Source of the DNA: Mucilaginibacter conchicola
GTDB lineage: Bacteria > Bacteroidota > Bacteroidia > Sphingobacteriales > Sphingobacteriaceae
Reading direction: 5' to 3'
Assembly (NCBI RefSeq): GCF_003432115.1
Contig: NZ_QWDC01000001.1
Location: 1,798,001 to 1,862,000 of the forward strand
DNA: 64,000 nt
Shown piece after piece: positions 26,289-34,418 of this stretch; position 1 is the stretch's first letter, and each line of letters begins with the position of its first letter. A program made the position numbers and the translations under genes. Below the pieces are notes generated by a model that was given only the letters and a program-made list of their open reading frames with translations, searched no databases and had not been told where the DNA came from.

Positions 26289-27203
26289 ATGAGTTTGTTA
26301 ACCATTGGTACTGTGGCGTTTGACGCAATTGAGACCCCTTTTGGAAAGACCGATAAAATCATTGGTGGCTCTGCTACCTACGCAAGTTTGGCTGCTTCTT
26401 ACTTTTATGACCAAATAAAAATTGTTGCTGTTGTTGGTGACGACTTCCCGCAGGAAGACATTAAAGACTTCAACGATCATAATATTGATACCGAAGGTTT
26501 GCAGATTAAACAGGGCGAGAAATCATTTTTCTGGAGCGGCAAGTACCATAATGACATGAACAGCCGCGATACTTTAATTACCGACCTTAACGTACTGGCC
26601 GACTTTGACCCTATTATCCCAGAGAGCTACCAGGACTGCGAATATTTGTTTTTAGGCAATCTAACTCCACAGGTACAGCAAACAACCATTAAACGCCTTA
26701 AAAACCGCCCTAAACTGATCGTGATGGACACCATGAACTTCTGGATGGACATTGCTATGGACGACCTGCTGGAGACCATCAAAATGGTGGACGTGCTAAC
26801 AATTAACGATGCCGAGGCCCGCCAGCTATCAGGCGAGTACTCATTGGTGAAAGCTGCCCGTAAAATTTTAACTATGGGACCAAAATACCTGATCATTAAA
26901 AAAGGTGAGCATGGCGCTTTGTTATTCCATGAAGATCATATCTTCTCGGCCCCTGCCCTGCCACTTGCCGAAGTATTTGACCCAACCGGTGCCGGTGATA
27001 CCTTTGCAGGTGGTTTTATCGGCTATATGGCTAAAGTGGGTACTGTAAATTTCAATAACATGAAAAACGCCATCATCTTCGGATCGGCATTGGCATCATT
27101 CTGTGTAGAGAAATTTGGCCCTGAGAAAATCAAAAATCTAAGCGCAGAAGAAATTAACACACGCGTACAGCAGTTTGTTAATCTGTCGTCTTTCGAGATA
27201 TAA
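26289..27203 (+). CDS. PfkB-family carbohydrate/nucleoside kinase
   Basis: A 304-residue sugar or nucleoside kinase of the ribokinase/PfkB fold. The N-terminal signature GGSATYASLAASYF with VVGDDF and the C-terminal signature DPTGAGDTFAGGF, which holds the catalytic Asp and the anion hole, are both present. No signal peptide. The ATG at 26289 is used since the longer frame starts inside the tRNA promoter. Substrate cannot be fixed; the pattern is like the adenosine-kinase/ribokinase side of the family. Its stop codon is the first base triplet of an intergenic repeat (27201-27298). Confidence 0.9.
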   Translation: MSLLTIGTVAFDAIETPFGKTDKIIGGSATYASLAASYFYDQIKIVAVVGDDFPQEDIKDFNDHNIDTEGLQIKQGEKSFFWSGKYHNDMNSRDTLITDLNVLADFDPIIPESYQDCEYLFLGNLTPQVQQTTIKRLKNRPKLIVMDTMNFWMDIAMDDLLETIKMVDVLTINDAEARQLSGEYSLVKAARKILTMGPKYLIIKKGEHGALLFHEDHIFSAPALPLAEVFDPTGAGDTFAGGFIGYMAKVGTVNFNNMKNAIIFGSALASFCVEKFGPEKIKNLSAEEINTRVQQFVNLSSFEI

Positions 27204-27298
27204 GCCTCACCCAACCCTCTCCTGAAGGAGAGGGCTATAAAAAAACATTCCTTTCTTAAAGTCTCCCCTTTCAGGGGGAGATTTAGAGGGGGCTTAAC
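27201..27298. repeat. paired G/C-run repeat between convergent genes
   Basis: Two related elements face each other. The first holds CCCTCTCC-TGAA-GGAGAGGG (27215-27234), the second TCTCCCC...GGGGAGA (27262-27281). Each outer edge begins TAAGCC when read inward. The left edge supplies the PfkB stop codon and the right edge supplies the last codons of the ABC ATPase gene. The type resembles repeats commonly seen between genes in Sphingobacteriaceae. Confidence 0.7.
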
Positions 27299-28284
27299 CA
27301 CCTTTTTACCTTCACGCCCACTACATCGCCTTCTTTGTAGGTATCGGGCTCGTTGTTTACAGCACGTAGGATAACGCCTTTGTTCTCCAGTATCAGATCT
27401 TCATAAGGGCCTTTAAACAGGATTTCTTTTACCAGCCACTCACTTGTTTTAAGCACATTGCTGAGGCGGATCCACTCGGGGTAAACCACTATGGCCTGTT
27501 TATCGGTTTTAATGCCGCAGGCTTTGGCTTCGTCCGTATTAAGCACATTGCAGTTGGTAAGCAGCTCGGCGGTATATAAGTTTTGGGGATGATTATATAG
27601 TTCTTTCGGATGGCCGGTCTCTACAATCTCGCCTTGTTTGATCACGATGAGTTCATCGGCCATAGAAAGCACCTCGGCGGGGTCGTGCGACACCATTACC
27701 ACCGTTAGGCCGGTTTCTTTTACTATCTGGCGAATATCGTGCTGCAGGCCCTCTCTGAAAGAGGTATCCACCTGGTTAAAGGGTTCATCGAGTAGTAAAA
27801 CCTTCGGGCGGGTAATAATGGCACGGGCAATAGCAACGCGTTGTTTCTCGCCGCCGCTCAGGTCGGCTACGCGTTTCAGCGAGAGGTGCATCATGTTCAG
27901 CTGGCGCAATACCTGCTCGGTTTTTTCTTCTTTGGCTTTAATATCCGTACTGGGTAGCATGGCGGCTACGTTATCCCACACACGGGCAAACAGGTTAAGA
28001 TCGTCGGTATGCTGGGTAACCATTTTCATGTCATCGTGGCCGGGTATCAACTTCTCCTCAGGGCCCCAGATGCGTTCGCCCATAAAAGATACCCTGCCTG
28101 CATCGGGCGACAATAAGCCATACAACAGGCGCAGCAATGTGCTCTTACCGCTGCCGCTTTCGCCAATAATGGCCGTTATTTTCCCGGGGGTAATATCAAG
28201 CGTAATGTTTCGTACACCTGATAGTTCGGTTCCGCCGTATGATCTGCTTACTGCCTCTGCTCTTAAAAATGTTGTATCAGCCAT
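27283..28284 (-). CDS. ABC transporter ATP-binding protein (orphan)
   Basis: A 333-residue ATPase with Walker A GESGSGKST, signature LSGGEKQR, Walker B VLLLDEPF and H-loop VSHDP, plus a C-terminal extension of about 95 residues that looks like the regulatory domain of PotA/ModC/FbpC-type importers. No permease or binding protein is adjacent, so the transport partner must be elsewhere. The start MADTTFL (28284) is preferred to an in-frame Met three codons upstream. The last three codons (Ser-Pro-Leu) and the stop lie in an intergenic repeat, so the C-terminus was extended or replaced when that repeat arrived. Confidence 0.85.
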   Translation of the reverse strand: MADTTFLRAEAVSRSYGGTELSGVRNITLDITPGKITAIIGESGSGKSTLLRLLYGLLSPDAGRVSFMGERIWGPEEKLIPGHDDMKMVTQHTDDLNLFARVWDNVAAMLPSTDIKAKEEKTEQVLRQLNMMHLSLKRVADLSGGEKQRVAIARAIITRPKVLLLDEPFNQVDTSFREGLQHDIRQIVKETGLTVVMVSHDPAEVLSMADELIVIKQGEIVETGHPKELYNHPQNLYTAELLTNCNVLNTDEAKACGIKTDKQAIVVYPEWIRLSNVLKTSEWLVKEILFKGPYEDLILENKGVILRAVNNEPDTYKEGDVVGVKVKRWLSPL

Positions 28285-28350
28285 TGCCGCCAAAGATAAG
28301 TATTACGGAGACTTTACTGCACACGCTGATCAGGGCTTAAACTTCATTAA

Positions 28351-28395
28351 ATCAAAAAGGGATTTTTATCTTCCTGATAAAAATCCCTTTTTGAT
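28351..28395. terminator. strong terminator with 20-base stem
   Basis: ATCAAAAAGGGATTTTTATC and its exact complement (28376-28395) flank a five-base loop. It lies 17 bases past the stop of the beta-barrel protein gene (minus strand) and ends that sigma/anti-sigma/porin unit. Confidence 0.85.
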
Positions 28396-28412
28396 ACTTT
28401 AATTGTTATTTA

Positions 28413-29219
28413 TTACCAGCCTACGCTCATACCAAAGTTAAACTGCCTCAAGCCGTCCTGCGCGGGGCTGTTATCAAACATATTGTTGAAGTAGTATTTA
28501 GCAAATACACCGATAGCACCGTAACCTATGCGTGCTGCTGCACCGTAACGGAATTTTGCAAAGTGGTAATCGCCGGTTAGTTTGGTATCACCTTGTTTGC
28601 TCTCCTGTTTCAGGCTGCTGCTGATACGGATACCCAGATCAGGACCAACCACAAAGTGGAACCTGCGTCCGTCGGCATCATCATGCGTACGGAAATCAAA
28701 TGAGATAGGTACGCGGATATAGGTAGCCGATAAACGGTTCTTGGTCAAATCTGTAGTACTCGGGATATAAGTTAAACCAGGGCCGTCACGTTGTATGGTA
28801 ATGTTATTGCGCAGGCGCAGGTTTGTCCAATCAAAACCACCGGCAACGTAGAACCTGAACGAGCTGCTGAAACGGTAGCCCAGCTGCAGCACATCAAACC
28901 CAATACTGCTGCTTCTCCATGAGCGGTAACTCAGAAAATCATTTGCGGGCGATAGCGTAAAGCTGCCATTATCGTTCAGTGTGGTTAAGCCGATATCAAA
29001 ACGGGTAAACGTAAGCCCGAATGAAAAGCCCGGAGCTTTTGAAGCCGTGTGCGTGGTATCGTTTATTTTAACCTCGGTAACATCATCGCCAAAGCCAAGG
29101 CGTATTCGGGTACGGCGGGTTTTAGTTGTATCTGTTTTAACCGAATCGGTTGTAGTGGTTTGGGCAAATAGTGAAGTTGCGGCCAAACATATGATGGTGG
29201 TAAAGAAAAGGCGTTTCAT
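28413..29219 (-). CDS. outer membrane beta-barrel protein
   Basis: A 268-residue protein with a signal peptide (MKRLFFTTIICLAATSLFAQ) and alternating beta strands throughout (GFSFGLTFTRFDIGL, IGFDVLQLGYRFSSS, RYGAAARIGYGAIGVFAKYYF), ending in FGMSVGW with an aromatic last residue. It fits the small PorT/OmpA-barrel-like group of Bacteroidota. A Thr-rich segment (TTTTDSVKTDTTKTRRTR) follows the signal peptide. It is the third gene of a sigma, anti-sigma, barrel operon (gap 21 bases), so its expression is probably controlled by that sigma factor. Confidence 0.85.
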   Translation of the reverse strand: MKRLFFTTIICLAATSLFAQTTTTDSVKTDTTKTRRTRIRLGFGDDVTEVKINDTTHTASKAPGFSFGLTFTRFDIGLTTLNDNGSFTLSPANDFLSYRSWRSSSIGFDVLQLGYRFSSSFRFYVAGGFDWTNLRLRNNITIQRDGPGLTYIPSTTDLTKNRLSATYIRVPISFDFRTHDDADGRRFHFVVGPDLGIRISSSLKQESKQGDTKLTGDYHFAKFRYGAAARIGYGAIGVFAKYYFNNMFDNSPAQDGLRQFNFGMSVGW

Positions 29220-29240
29220 ATTCTGTAATGTACTTTAAAA

Positions 29241-30026
29241 TTATCTGCTTTGTTTTTTTATTTTAATGAAACCGAGGTTAAGGCCTGTAACGTTCGGTTC
29301 ATCTTCGTCCTTACTTGAAAATTCAATCAGTTTATCTTTTCGTTTGTCTATTTTACTTACAACGGCATTCAGCAGGTCGCCTATACCGCGTATCTTGTGT
29401 TTGCGTGTTGGTACGGCTGCCAGTGTTTTGGATGATTGCTCATCTGTTACTGGCTGCACAGCCACAGTATTAACCGGCATAGGTTCTTCTATCTTCTCAA
29501 CCAGCGGCGTGGTTTTATTAGGCACCGTAAACTTTATACCCGGTGCTTTCTGTACAGGCAACTGTGCTAATTGCTCGTCTTGTCCGCTTGTCAAAACAGG
29601 TTCAGTAATAACTGGTTTGTTTGTTTCTGTAGATTTTACTACAACCTCCTTCACAACAGCTTTACGGGCATGTACAGGTTTTGCTTTCGCGATAGTAAGC
29701 TCAGGTGTGATAGCGACAAGCGGCTGTTTAGCTTGTTGCTGATCTGCTTTATCAGCTTTTACTTCTGCTGCCTCGGGCTTATCAATCTTAGGCTTAACTA
29801 TAGCTATTTGCTGCTTTGGTTTTACTTCTTCATTCCTGGTCAGAAAATATATCCCTACCGTTAGCATCACCAGTAAACTTGCAGCTATGCTAAGGTAAAT
29901 ACCCAATGGCCTGCGTTTGTTACTATCCAGCTCTGCAGAAATGCCTTTCCACACCCCGCGCGATGGCTCAACTTCCAGGTTGCCGAGTTTGTCGCTAAAC
30001 AAACGGTCAAAATCTTTATCCTGCAT
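29241..30026 (-). CDS. putative anti-sigma factor, single membrane pass
   Basis: A 261-residue protein with an N-terminal cytoplasmic part (MQDKDFDRLFSDKLGNLEVEPS...), one membrane segment (about residues 43-62) and a long periplasmic part rich in Lys, Pro, Val and Ala, ending in basic residues. It overlaps the end of the ECF sigma gene by 11 bases, the usual arrangement for a sigma factor and its membrane anti-sigma factor. It lacks FecR and zinc-binding motifs, so the anti-sigma role is inferred from position and topology. Confidence 0.65.
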   Translation of the reverse strand: MQDKDFDRLFSDKLGNLEVEPSRGVWKGISAELDSNKRRPLGIYLSIAASLLVMLTVGIYFLTRNEEVKPKQQIAIVKPKIDKPEAAEVKADKADQQQAKQPLVAITPELTIAKAKPVHARKAVVKEVVVKSTETNKPVITEPVLTSGQDEQLAQLPVQKAPGIKFTVPNKTTPLVEKIEEPMPVNTVAVQPVTDEQSSKTLAAVPTRKHKIRGIGDLLNAVVSKIDKRKDKLIEFSSKDEDEPNVTGLNLGFIKIKKQSR

Positions 30027-30588
30027 AATTGTATGTCTTATTGTCCATTTTTAAAACCTGTTCTTTAAGGATTGCCCTTGCCCGCGACAGCTGCGATTTT
30101 GATGCGCCTTCACTAATACCCATTATCTCGGCTATCTCTTTGTGCGAGTAACCATCAATGGCGTACAAGTTAAACACCATACGGTACCCCGGCGATAGGG
30201 CTTTTATCAACAACAGCAGATCCTTTGCTTCCAGACTGCTGGCTGCTGCCGCATTTACTGATGGTTCGCTACCTGCCTCATCCAATTCAACCACCTGCAT
30301 CATTTTATGGTGCTTACGATAGTATTCAATTGAGCTGTGCACCATTATGCGCCTCACCCAACCTTCGAAAGATCCATCGCCCCTATAGTCTGCAATTTTT
30401 TGGAACACTTTCATGAACCCGTTCTGCAGCATATCCTCGGCTTCCATACGGTCGGTAGCGTAACGCATACAAACGCCCAGCATTTTTGAGGCAAACTGCT
30501 TGTACAGCTGCTCCTGCGCTTTGCGATTGCCGCTTATACAGCGGGCTACCAGTTCATCAATAGTGTGCTTAGGCTCCAAAAACATCAT
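30016..30588 (-). CDS. ECF RNA polymerase sigma factor
   Basis: A 190-residue sigma factor with region 2 (YKQFASKMLGVCMRYATDRM, then AEDMLQNGFMKVFQKI) and region 4 (YSHKEIAEIMGISEGASKSQ). It differs from the FecI-like factor at 25.0 kb and is closer to the group found with short membrane anti-sigma proteins. The start MMFLEPKH has a second Met three bases later that is equally possible. The next two genes, an anti-sigma-like protein and a beta-barrel, form its operon. Confidence 0.9.
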   Translation of the reverse strand: MMFLEPKHTIDELVARCISGNRKAQEQLYKQFASKMLGVCMRYATDRMEAEDMLQNGFMKVFQKIADYRGDGSFEGWVRRIMVHSSIEYYRKHHKMMQVVELDEAGSEPSVNAAAASSLEAKDLLLLIKALSPGYRMVFNLYAIDGYSHKEIAEIMGISEGASKSQLSRARAILKEQVLKMDNKTYNYAG

Positions 30589-30653
30589 TTATTGGTAAGA
30601 TGTAAGGTTTGATAAATTGGTTGCATGCCCGTTTGAAAATAATTTAAACACCT

Positions 30654-30695
30654 GCCCGCGAGGGGGTGAAAACACCCAATTTAACGCTTGCGGGC
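30654..30695. repeat. nested inverted repeat between divergent genes
   Basis: Outer arms GCCCGCGAG and CTTGCGGGC (8 of 9 paired) enclose a perfect inner hairpin GGGTG-AAAA-CACCC. It lies in the 172-base gap between the divergent sigma and WG-repeat genes, where a protein-binding site or a cruciform could act on both. Confidence 0.5.
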
Positions 30696-30760
30696 ATAAT
30701 AATAAGCAAAAGGCTATAATTTTGAATCATTAAAACCTCACACTTTTATTGCAATATCAC

Positions 30761-32080
30761 ATGAGCTATAACCTATCCGCAGCAAAATTTATCGTATCAC
30801 TGCTTATTGCCGGCAGTATTTCATTTAGTTTAAAAGCGCAGATGGCGCCCACCATCACCATGTCGCCCGAGGTGGTGAGCTTTCAGGTAGATCAGTTCAA
30901 CGATTTCCACGAGGGTCTCGCCATTATTAAACGCGGCACGGCATCATCACTTATTGATAATAAAGGCAACACGGTAGTGCCCTTTGGGAAATACCAGTTG
31001 GAGAGTACCGAACTTACCGAAGGTTTTGTGAATGGCTACTGCATTTTCCGAGATGTTAAGACAGGTTTAGCGGGCTTTGTGAACAGCGCAGGTAAGGTGG
31101 TCATTAACCCGCTGTATGGTTCGGCAAGTCCGTTTGATAATGAGGGCTATGCTATTGTGAGTGATAAGAACAACGCCACCTTATTTTTTGTGGACAGGAA
31201 CGGCAAGACCACTCCCTTCCCGAAAGTTTTCTTTTACAGCCGAAAAGCCATCACACCGACGGCTGCCCTCACCGAAGCCAACGGCGTTACCAAAAGCCTG
31301 TTCAAAGCCAAAGACCCTCGCGATGGTCTGCCCGCCATATATACAGATTTTACCAGCGGTATAGCCGTTGGCAAAGAGGACGACCAGTTTGGTTACTACA
31401 CCCGCACGGGCAAAAAAGTGATAGCCAATAAATATGAGTTTGCGCAACCTTTTTCGGAAGACCTTGCCGCAGTGGCCTACAAAAACCAGTACGGCGAAGT
31501 TAAGTGGGGCTTTATTGATAAAAGCGGCAACGTGGTTATCGATTTTAAATACAGCAACCAGCCCGGCGATTTTCATAACGGTTACGCGGTGGTTTATCCG
31601 GCTGATAAGACAACATTTCAATATGCTTTTATCGATAAAAAAGGTGCGGTATTCTATACCGTGAAAGACAAATCAAAAAACGACCGTAAAGATTTCCAGG
31701 GCAGCCTGGCATTTGTAGCGGGCAAGCACGATCTGGATCTGCTGGATGCTGAGGGTAAGGTATCTGAGCTAAGCATCAATACCGGCACAAAAGATAAAAA
31801 AGGCAATCCGGTAGTAACCAAATCATTCGATTATGACAACTACATCGATAACGGAAACATCCGCGTAACCATGAAGGGCAAACATGGTATTATCAATACC
31901 AAAGGAGATGTTATCGTACCAATAGCTTTTGAGAGCATCTCCTACTTCGACCCCGCATCAAGACTGGCAAAAGCCACTTATAAAGTGCAGTCCAAAAAAT
32001 CGTCGGAAATTGTTGAGGGCTATGTAAACACGGCCGGCGTATTTGTAATTGTGAGGCAGATAACCAAAACGCAGTGGTGA
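30761..32080 (+). CDS. WG-repeat secreted protein
   Basis: A 439-residue protein with a signal peptide (about 1-26, ending SLKAQ) and repeated WG-type units: GLAIIKRGTASSLIDNKGN, GLAGFVNSAGKVVINPLYG, EVKWGFIDKSGNVVIDFKYS and KHGIINTKGDVIVPIAFES. WG repeats form a beta-propeller-like binding surface; the partners are not known. The ATG at 30761 gives the signal peptide at the very N-terminus. The gene stands alone on its strand, divergent from the second sigma operon. Confidence 0.85.
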   Translation: MSYNLSAAKFIVSLLIAGSISFSLKAQMAPTITMSPEVVSFQVDQFNDFHEGLAIIKRGTASSLIDNKGNTVVPFGKYQLESTELTEGFVNGYCIFRDVKTGLAGFVNSAGKVVINPLYGSASPFDNEGYAIVSDKNNATLFFVDRNGKTTPFPKVFFYSRKAITPTAALTEANGVTKSLFKAKDPRDGLPAIYTDFTSGIAVGKEDDQFGYYTRTGKKVIANKYEFAQPFSEDLAAVAYKNQYGEVKWGFIDKSGNVVIDFKYSNQPGDFHNGYAVVYPADKTTFQYAFIDKKGAVFYTVKDKSKNDRKDFQGSLAFVAGKHDLDLLDAEGKVSELSINTGTKDKKGNPVVTKSFDYDNYIDNGNIRVTMKGKHGIINTKGDVIVPIAFESISYFDPASRLAKATYKVQSKKSSEIVEGYVNTAGVFVIVRQITKTQW

Positions 32081-32133
32081 TTTTTGGCTGCGCTGATCAT
32101 TGGGTCATTCTCTTATTTGGTGTATATTAGGGT

Positions 32134-32667
32134 ATGGAAAATGATGAGGCCCGGACTCAAAATAGTATCTTCCGTGTGCCATCAAAAGGTGGTATCGGGC
32201 TAACGCTAATTTTGGGGGTATTTGCTATTATCGGACTATGGCTACTTTCAGCACCAATGATTATGATAATAATCCTGGCCATCGTTATCATCATATTTTT
32301 AAGAGTACACGCTATCAAAGAGTATACCTATAGTATATCACTCGACCTGCCCCAAAAGCAGCTAATGTTAATCACTAAAAGTCGTACAAGCAGCCAAACC
32401 GAATACTTTTCCTTTAATGACTTATGGTTTATCTATAAAAAACGCGCGGATTACTTTGGAACAAAATCAAGGGTGACCCCTCAGAAAAAAGATATCTTAC
32501 TAATTGACAGCAAGCGCAAAACATTAGCTTTTCTTGTGCCTGAGCAGGATGGCTGGACACAGAAATTAATATTTGACCTGGCAAAAGAAATGGCCGCTTC
32601 GGGTATCGAGCAAAAAATAGACAAATATGATAAGAATGAAATTGTAGTTACTACTTCTTCTCTCTAA
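32134..32667 (+). CDS. membrane protein with PH-like soluble tail
   Basis: A 177-residue protein with two close hydrophobic segments (about 24-60) and a soluble C-terminal half of beta strands (YTYSISLDLPQKQLMLITKS, EYFSFNDLWFIYKKRADYFG). The plan, two membrane helices then a small beta domain, resembles bacterial PH-domain membrane proteins, but I cannot confirm the family. Its last 17 bases overlap the end of the convergent hemJ gene. Confidence 0.65.
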   Translation: MENDEARTQNSIFRVPSKGGIGLTLILGVFAIIGLWLLSAPMIMIIILAIVIIIFLRVHAIKEYTYSISLDLPQKQLMLITKSRTSSQTEYFSFNDLWFIYKKRADYFGTKSRVTPQKKDILLIDSKRKTLAFLVPEQDGWTQKLIFDLAKEMAASGIEQKIDKYDKNEIVVTTSSL

Positions 32668-33187
32668 AACGCTTATAGATCTTCACGGCCATCATCAGTA
32701 TAATACTGAAGGCAATGATGCCTACAACGCCGAAGATCCAGTTGAGGGCGCTTTTAAGCACTACAAGGAAAACGATGGCAAATAAGAGTATGGTTGCAAG
32801 CTCGTTCCAAAGGCGCAGTTGGGTGGATGTCCAGGAGAATTTGCCTTGCGCCATCAGTTTCATCTTTTTCTGGCAGATAAAATGGTAGACGATCAAACCT
32901 ACAACAAACAGCAGTTTGATCACTAACCAACCCGGCCATATCATGTACCATTTATGCAGGTGTATCATCAGCGCACCGGCAATGATAACAATGTACATGC
33001 TGGGTGTAGCAATTATCCACCATAGTTTTCGCTCCATCACCTCAAATTGCTCAGAGAGAATAGTGCGGGCAGGCTCGGACTTGTCCTGCGCTTCGGTGTG
33101 GTAAATAAACAGGCGTACCATGTAGAATAGCCCCGCCATCCAGCAGACTACAAAAATGATGTGTATGGCTAAAACGTATTGGTACAT
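32651..33187 (-). CDS. hemJ: protoporphyrinogen IX oxidase, HemJ type
   Basis: A 178-residue membrane protein with four hydrophobic segments. The HemJ signature is at the N-terminus, YVLAIHIIFVVCWMAGLFYM, with the conserved His, then LFIYHTEA. HemJ oxidises protoporphyrinogen IX to protoporphyrin IX in the membrane. The position at the end of the heme gene run supports the call over a generic CopD-like label. GGAGG on the minus strand lies about ten bases ahead of the ATG and belongs to the intergenic repeat 33188-33305. Confidence 0.8.
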   Translation of the reverse strand: MYQYVLAIHIIFVVCWMAGLFYMVRLFIYHTEAQDKSEPARTILSEQFEVMERKLWWIIATPSMYIVIIAGALMIHLHKWYMIWPGWLVIKLLFVVGLIVYHFICQKKMKLMAQGKFSWTSTQLRLWNELATILLFAIVFLVVLKSALNWIFGVVGIIAFSIILMMAVKIYKRFREKK

Positions 33188-33305
33188 GATGCCCCCTCCG
33201 CCCCCTAAAGGGGGAACTTTGATTAGTAAAATCGCCGTTCATTTATGAACAGCGATTTATTATTTTGATTGCCTCCTACTCCCCCTTCAGGGGGCCGGGG
33301 GGCTT
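33188..33305. repeat. composite inverted repeat filling hemE-hemJ gap
   Basis: The whole gap is made of repeat. Two G/C hairpins, CCCCC-TAAA-GGGGG (33201-33214) and CCCCC-TTCA-GGGGG (33281-33294), flank an inner hairpin AATCGCCGTTCAT/ATGAACAGCGATT (33230-33257, one mismatch). Read on the minus strand it begins TAAGCC, so its edge forms the hemE stop codon, and its other end holds GGAGG before the hemJ ATG. The cores match the repeat at 27201-27298. Confidence 0.75.
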
Positions 33306-34329
33306 AATATCTAAACTCTTTTATCACCTCAACCGCATACTTCACGTTATCAAACGGAATATCAGGCATAATGCCGTGACCAAGGTTAAAGATAAAACCA
33401 TCCTCGCCACGCATGCGCTCGAATAAGCGGTGGATGCGATCTTTGATCACTTTCTTATCGGCATAAAGGATATGCGGATCTAAGTTACCTTGTACGGCAA
33501 TGCCTTTTGGCAGGCGGTTCTTGATATCTAACAGATCAACATTCCAGTCGATAGAGATCACATCCGGTTTAGCCTCTGCCATTAACGGTGCGAAAACCGA
33601 GCTGCCTTTACAGAATGATATAACAGGGATATCTTTTCTATCAAGCTTGCTGATGATCTCCTGGATGTAACGGTGCGAGAACTCGGTATAATCATCCCAC
33701 GAAAGTGCCTGCGCCCAGCTATCAAAGATCTGGATAGCGTTAACACCGGCAGCTATCTGCAGGTTAAGGTAATCTGCCGTAACCGTGGCAATTTTTGACA
33801 GTAACTGATGCGCCATCTCCGGCTCATTGTGCAACATCAGTTTGGCCAGTTTAAAATCTTTTGAAGATCCGCCTTCAACCAGGTAGCTCATTACCGTGAA
33901 TGGTGCACCTGCAAAGCCGATAAGCGGGATGCTACCGTTTAAGCGTTGCTGAATAACCTTTATCGCGTCAGCTACATATTGCAGCCTGTCGCCTACATTG
34001 GTCTCTAAAGCGTCAACATCAGCCTGGGTGCGTACCGGGTTGGCAAATTTAGGGCCTACGCCTGCAGTAAAGCTCAGGTCGCCGCCCATAGCCTCGCCTG
34101 TTACCAGGATATCAGAGAATAAAATCGCGGCATCAATACCCAACAGATCAACCGGCAGCATGGTAACATCTGCAGCAATCTCTGGCGTTTTGCACATCTC
34201 CAGGAACGAGTATTTGTTTTTGATCTCCCAATACTGCGGCATAAAGCGGCCAGCCTGGCGCATCATCCATACGGGTGGTCGTTCTGTTTTTTCTGAAAAT
34301 GCGGCTTTTATAAATAACGAATCTTTCAT
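33304..34329 (-). CDS. hemE: uroporphyrinogen decarboxylase
   Basis: A 341-residue cytoplasmic enzyme that removes four carboxyl groups from uroporphyrinogen III to give coproporphyrinogen III. The N-terminal signature PPVWMMRQAGRFMPQY is complete, the catalytic Asp lies in ILFSDILV, and the second signature GFAGAPFTVMSYLVEGG is present, as is the conserved LGHGI segment near the C-terminus. Length is normal. It sits between a TPR membrane protein and hemJ in the heme run. Confidence 0.97.
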   Translation of the reverse strand: MKDSLFIKAAFSEKTERPPVWMMRQAGRFMPQYWEIKNKYSFLEMCKTPEIAADVTMLPVDLLGIDAAILFSDILVTGEAMGGDLSFTAGVGPKFANPVRTQADVDALETNVGDRLQYVADAIKVIQQRLNGSIPLIGFAGAPFTVMSYLVEGGSSKDFKLAKLMLHNEPEMAHQLLSKIATVTADYLNLQIAAGVNAIQIFDSWAQALSWDDYTEFSHRYIQEIISKLDRKDIPVISFCKGSSVFAPLMAEAKPDVISIDWNVDLLDIKNRLPKGIAVQGNLDPHILYADKKVIKDRIHRLFERMRGEDGFIFNLGHGIMPDIPFDNVKYAVEVIKEFRY

Positions 34330-34353
34330 GTTTTTGAGAGAGTCAAGAATTAA

Positions 34354-34396
34354 GAATCAAGAGTCAAGACTTTCATTTTGTCTTGATTCTTGATTC
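34354..34396. repeat. TCAAGA-type hairpin repeat (TPR gene-hemE gap)
   Basis: GAATCAAGAGTCAAGAC (34354-34370) pairs with GTCTTGATTCTTGATTC (34380-34396), 16 of 17 bases plus one G-T. Both arms and their flanks are made of variants of AAGAATCAAGA. The same word family recurs in the rpoA-rplQ gap at 52443-52497. There is no terminator T-run. Confidence 0.7.
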
Positions 34397-34418
34397 TAAC
34401 ATCTTGATTCTGTTTAAA

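Noticed and set aside
27638..28402. 254-residue open frame on the plus strand, serine-rich
   Set aside because: Antisense of the ABC ATPase gene, whose Walker and signature motifs are clear.
32081..32133. Continuation of the WG-repeat operon
   Set aside because: The next plus-strand protein is an unrelated membrane protein; the 53-base gap gives no evidence for or against a shared transcript, so no operon was called.
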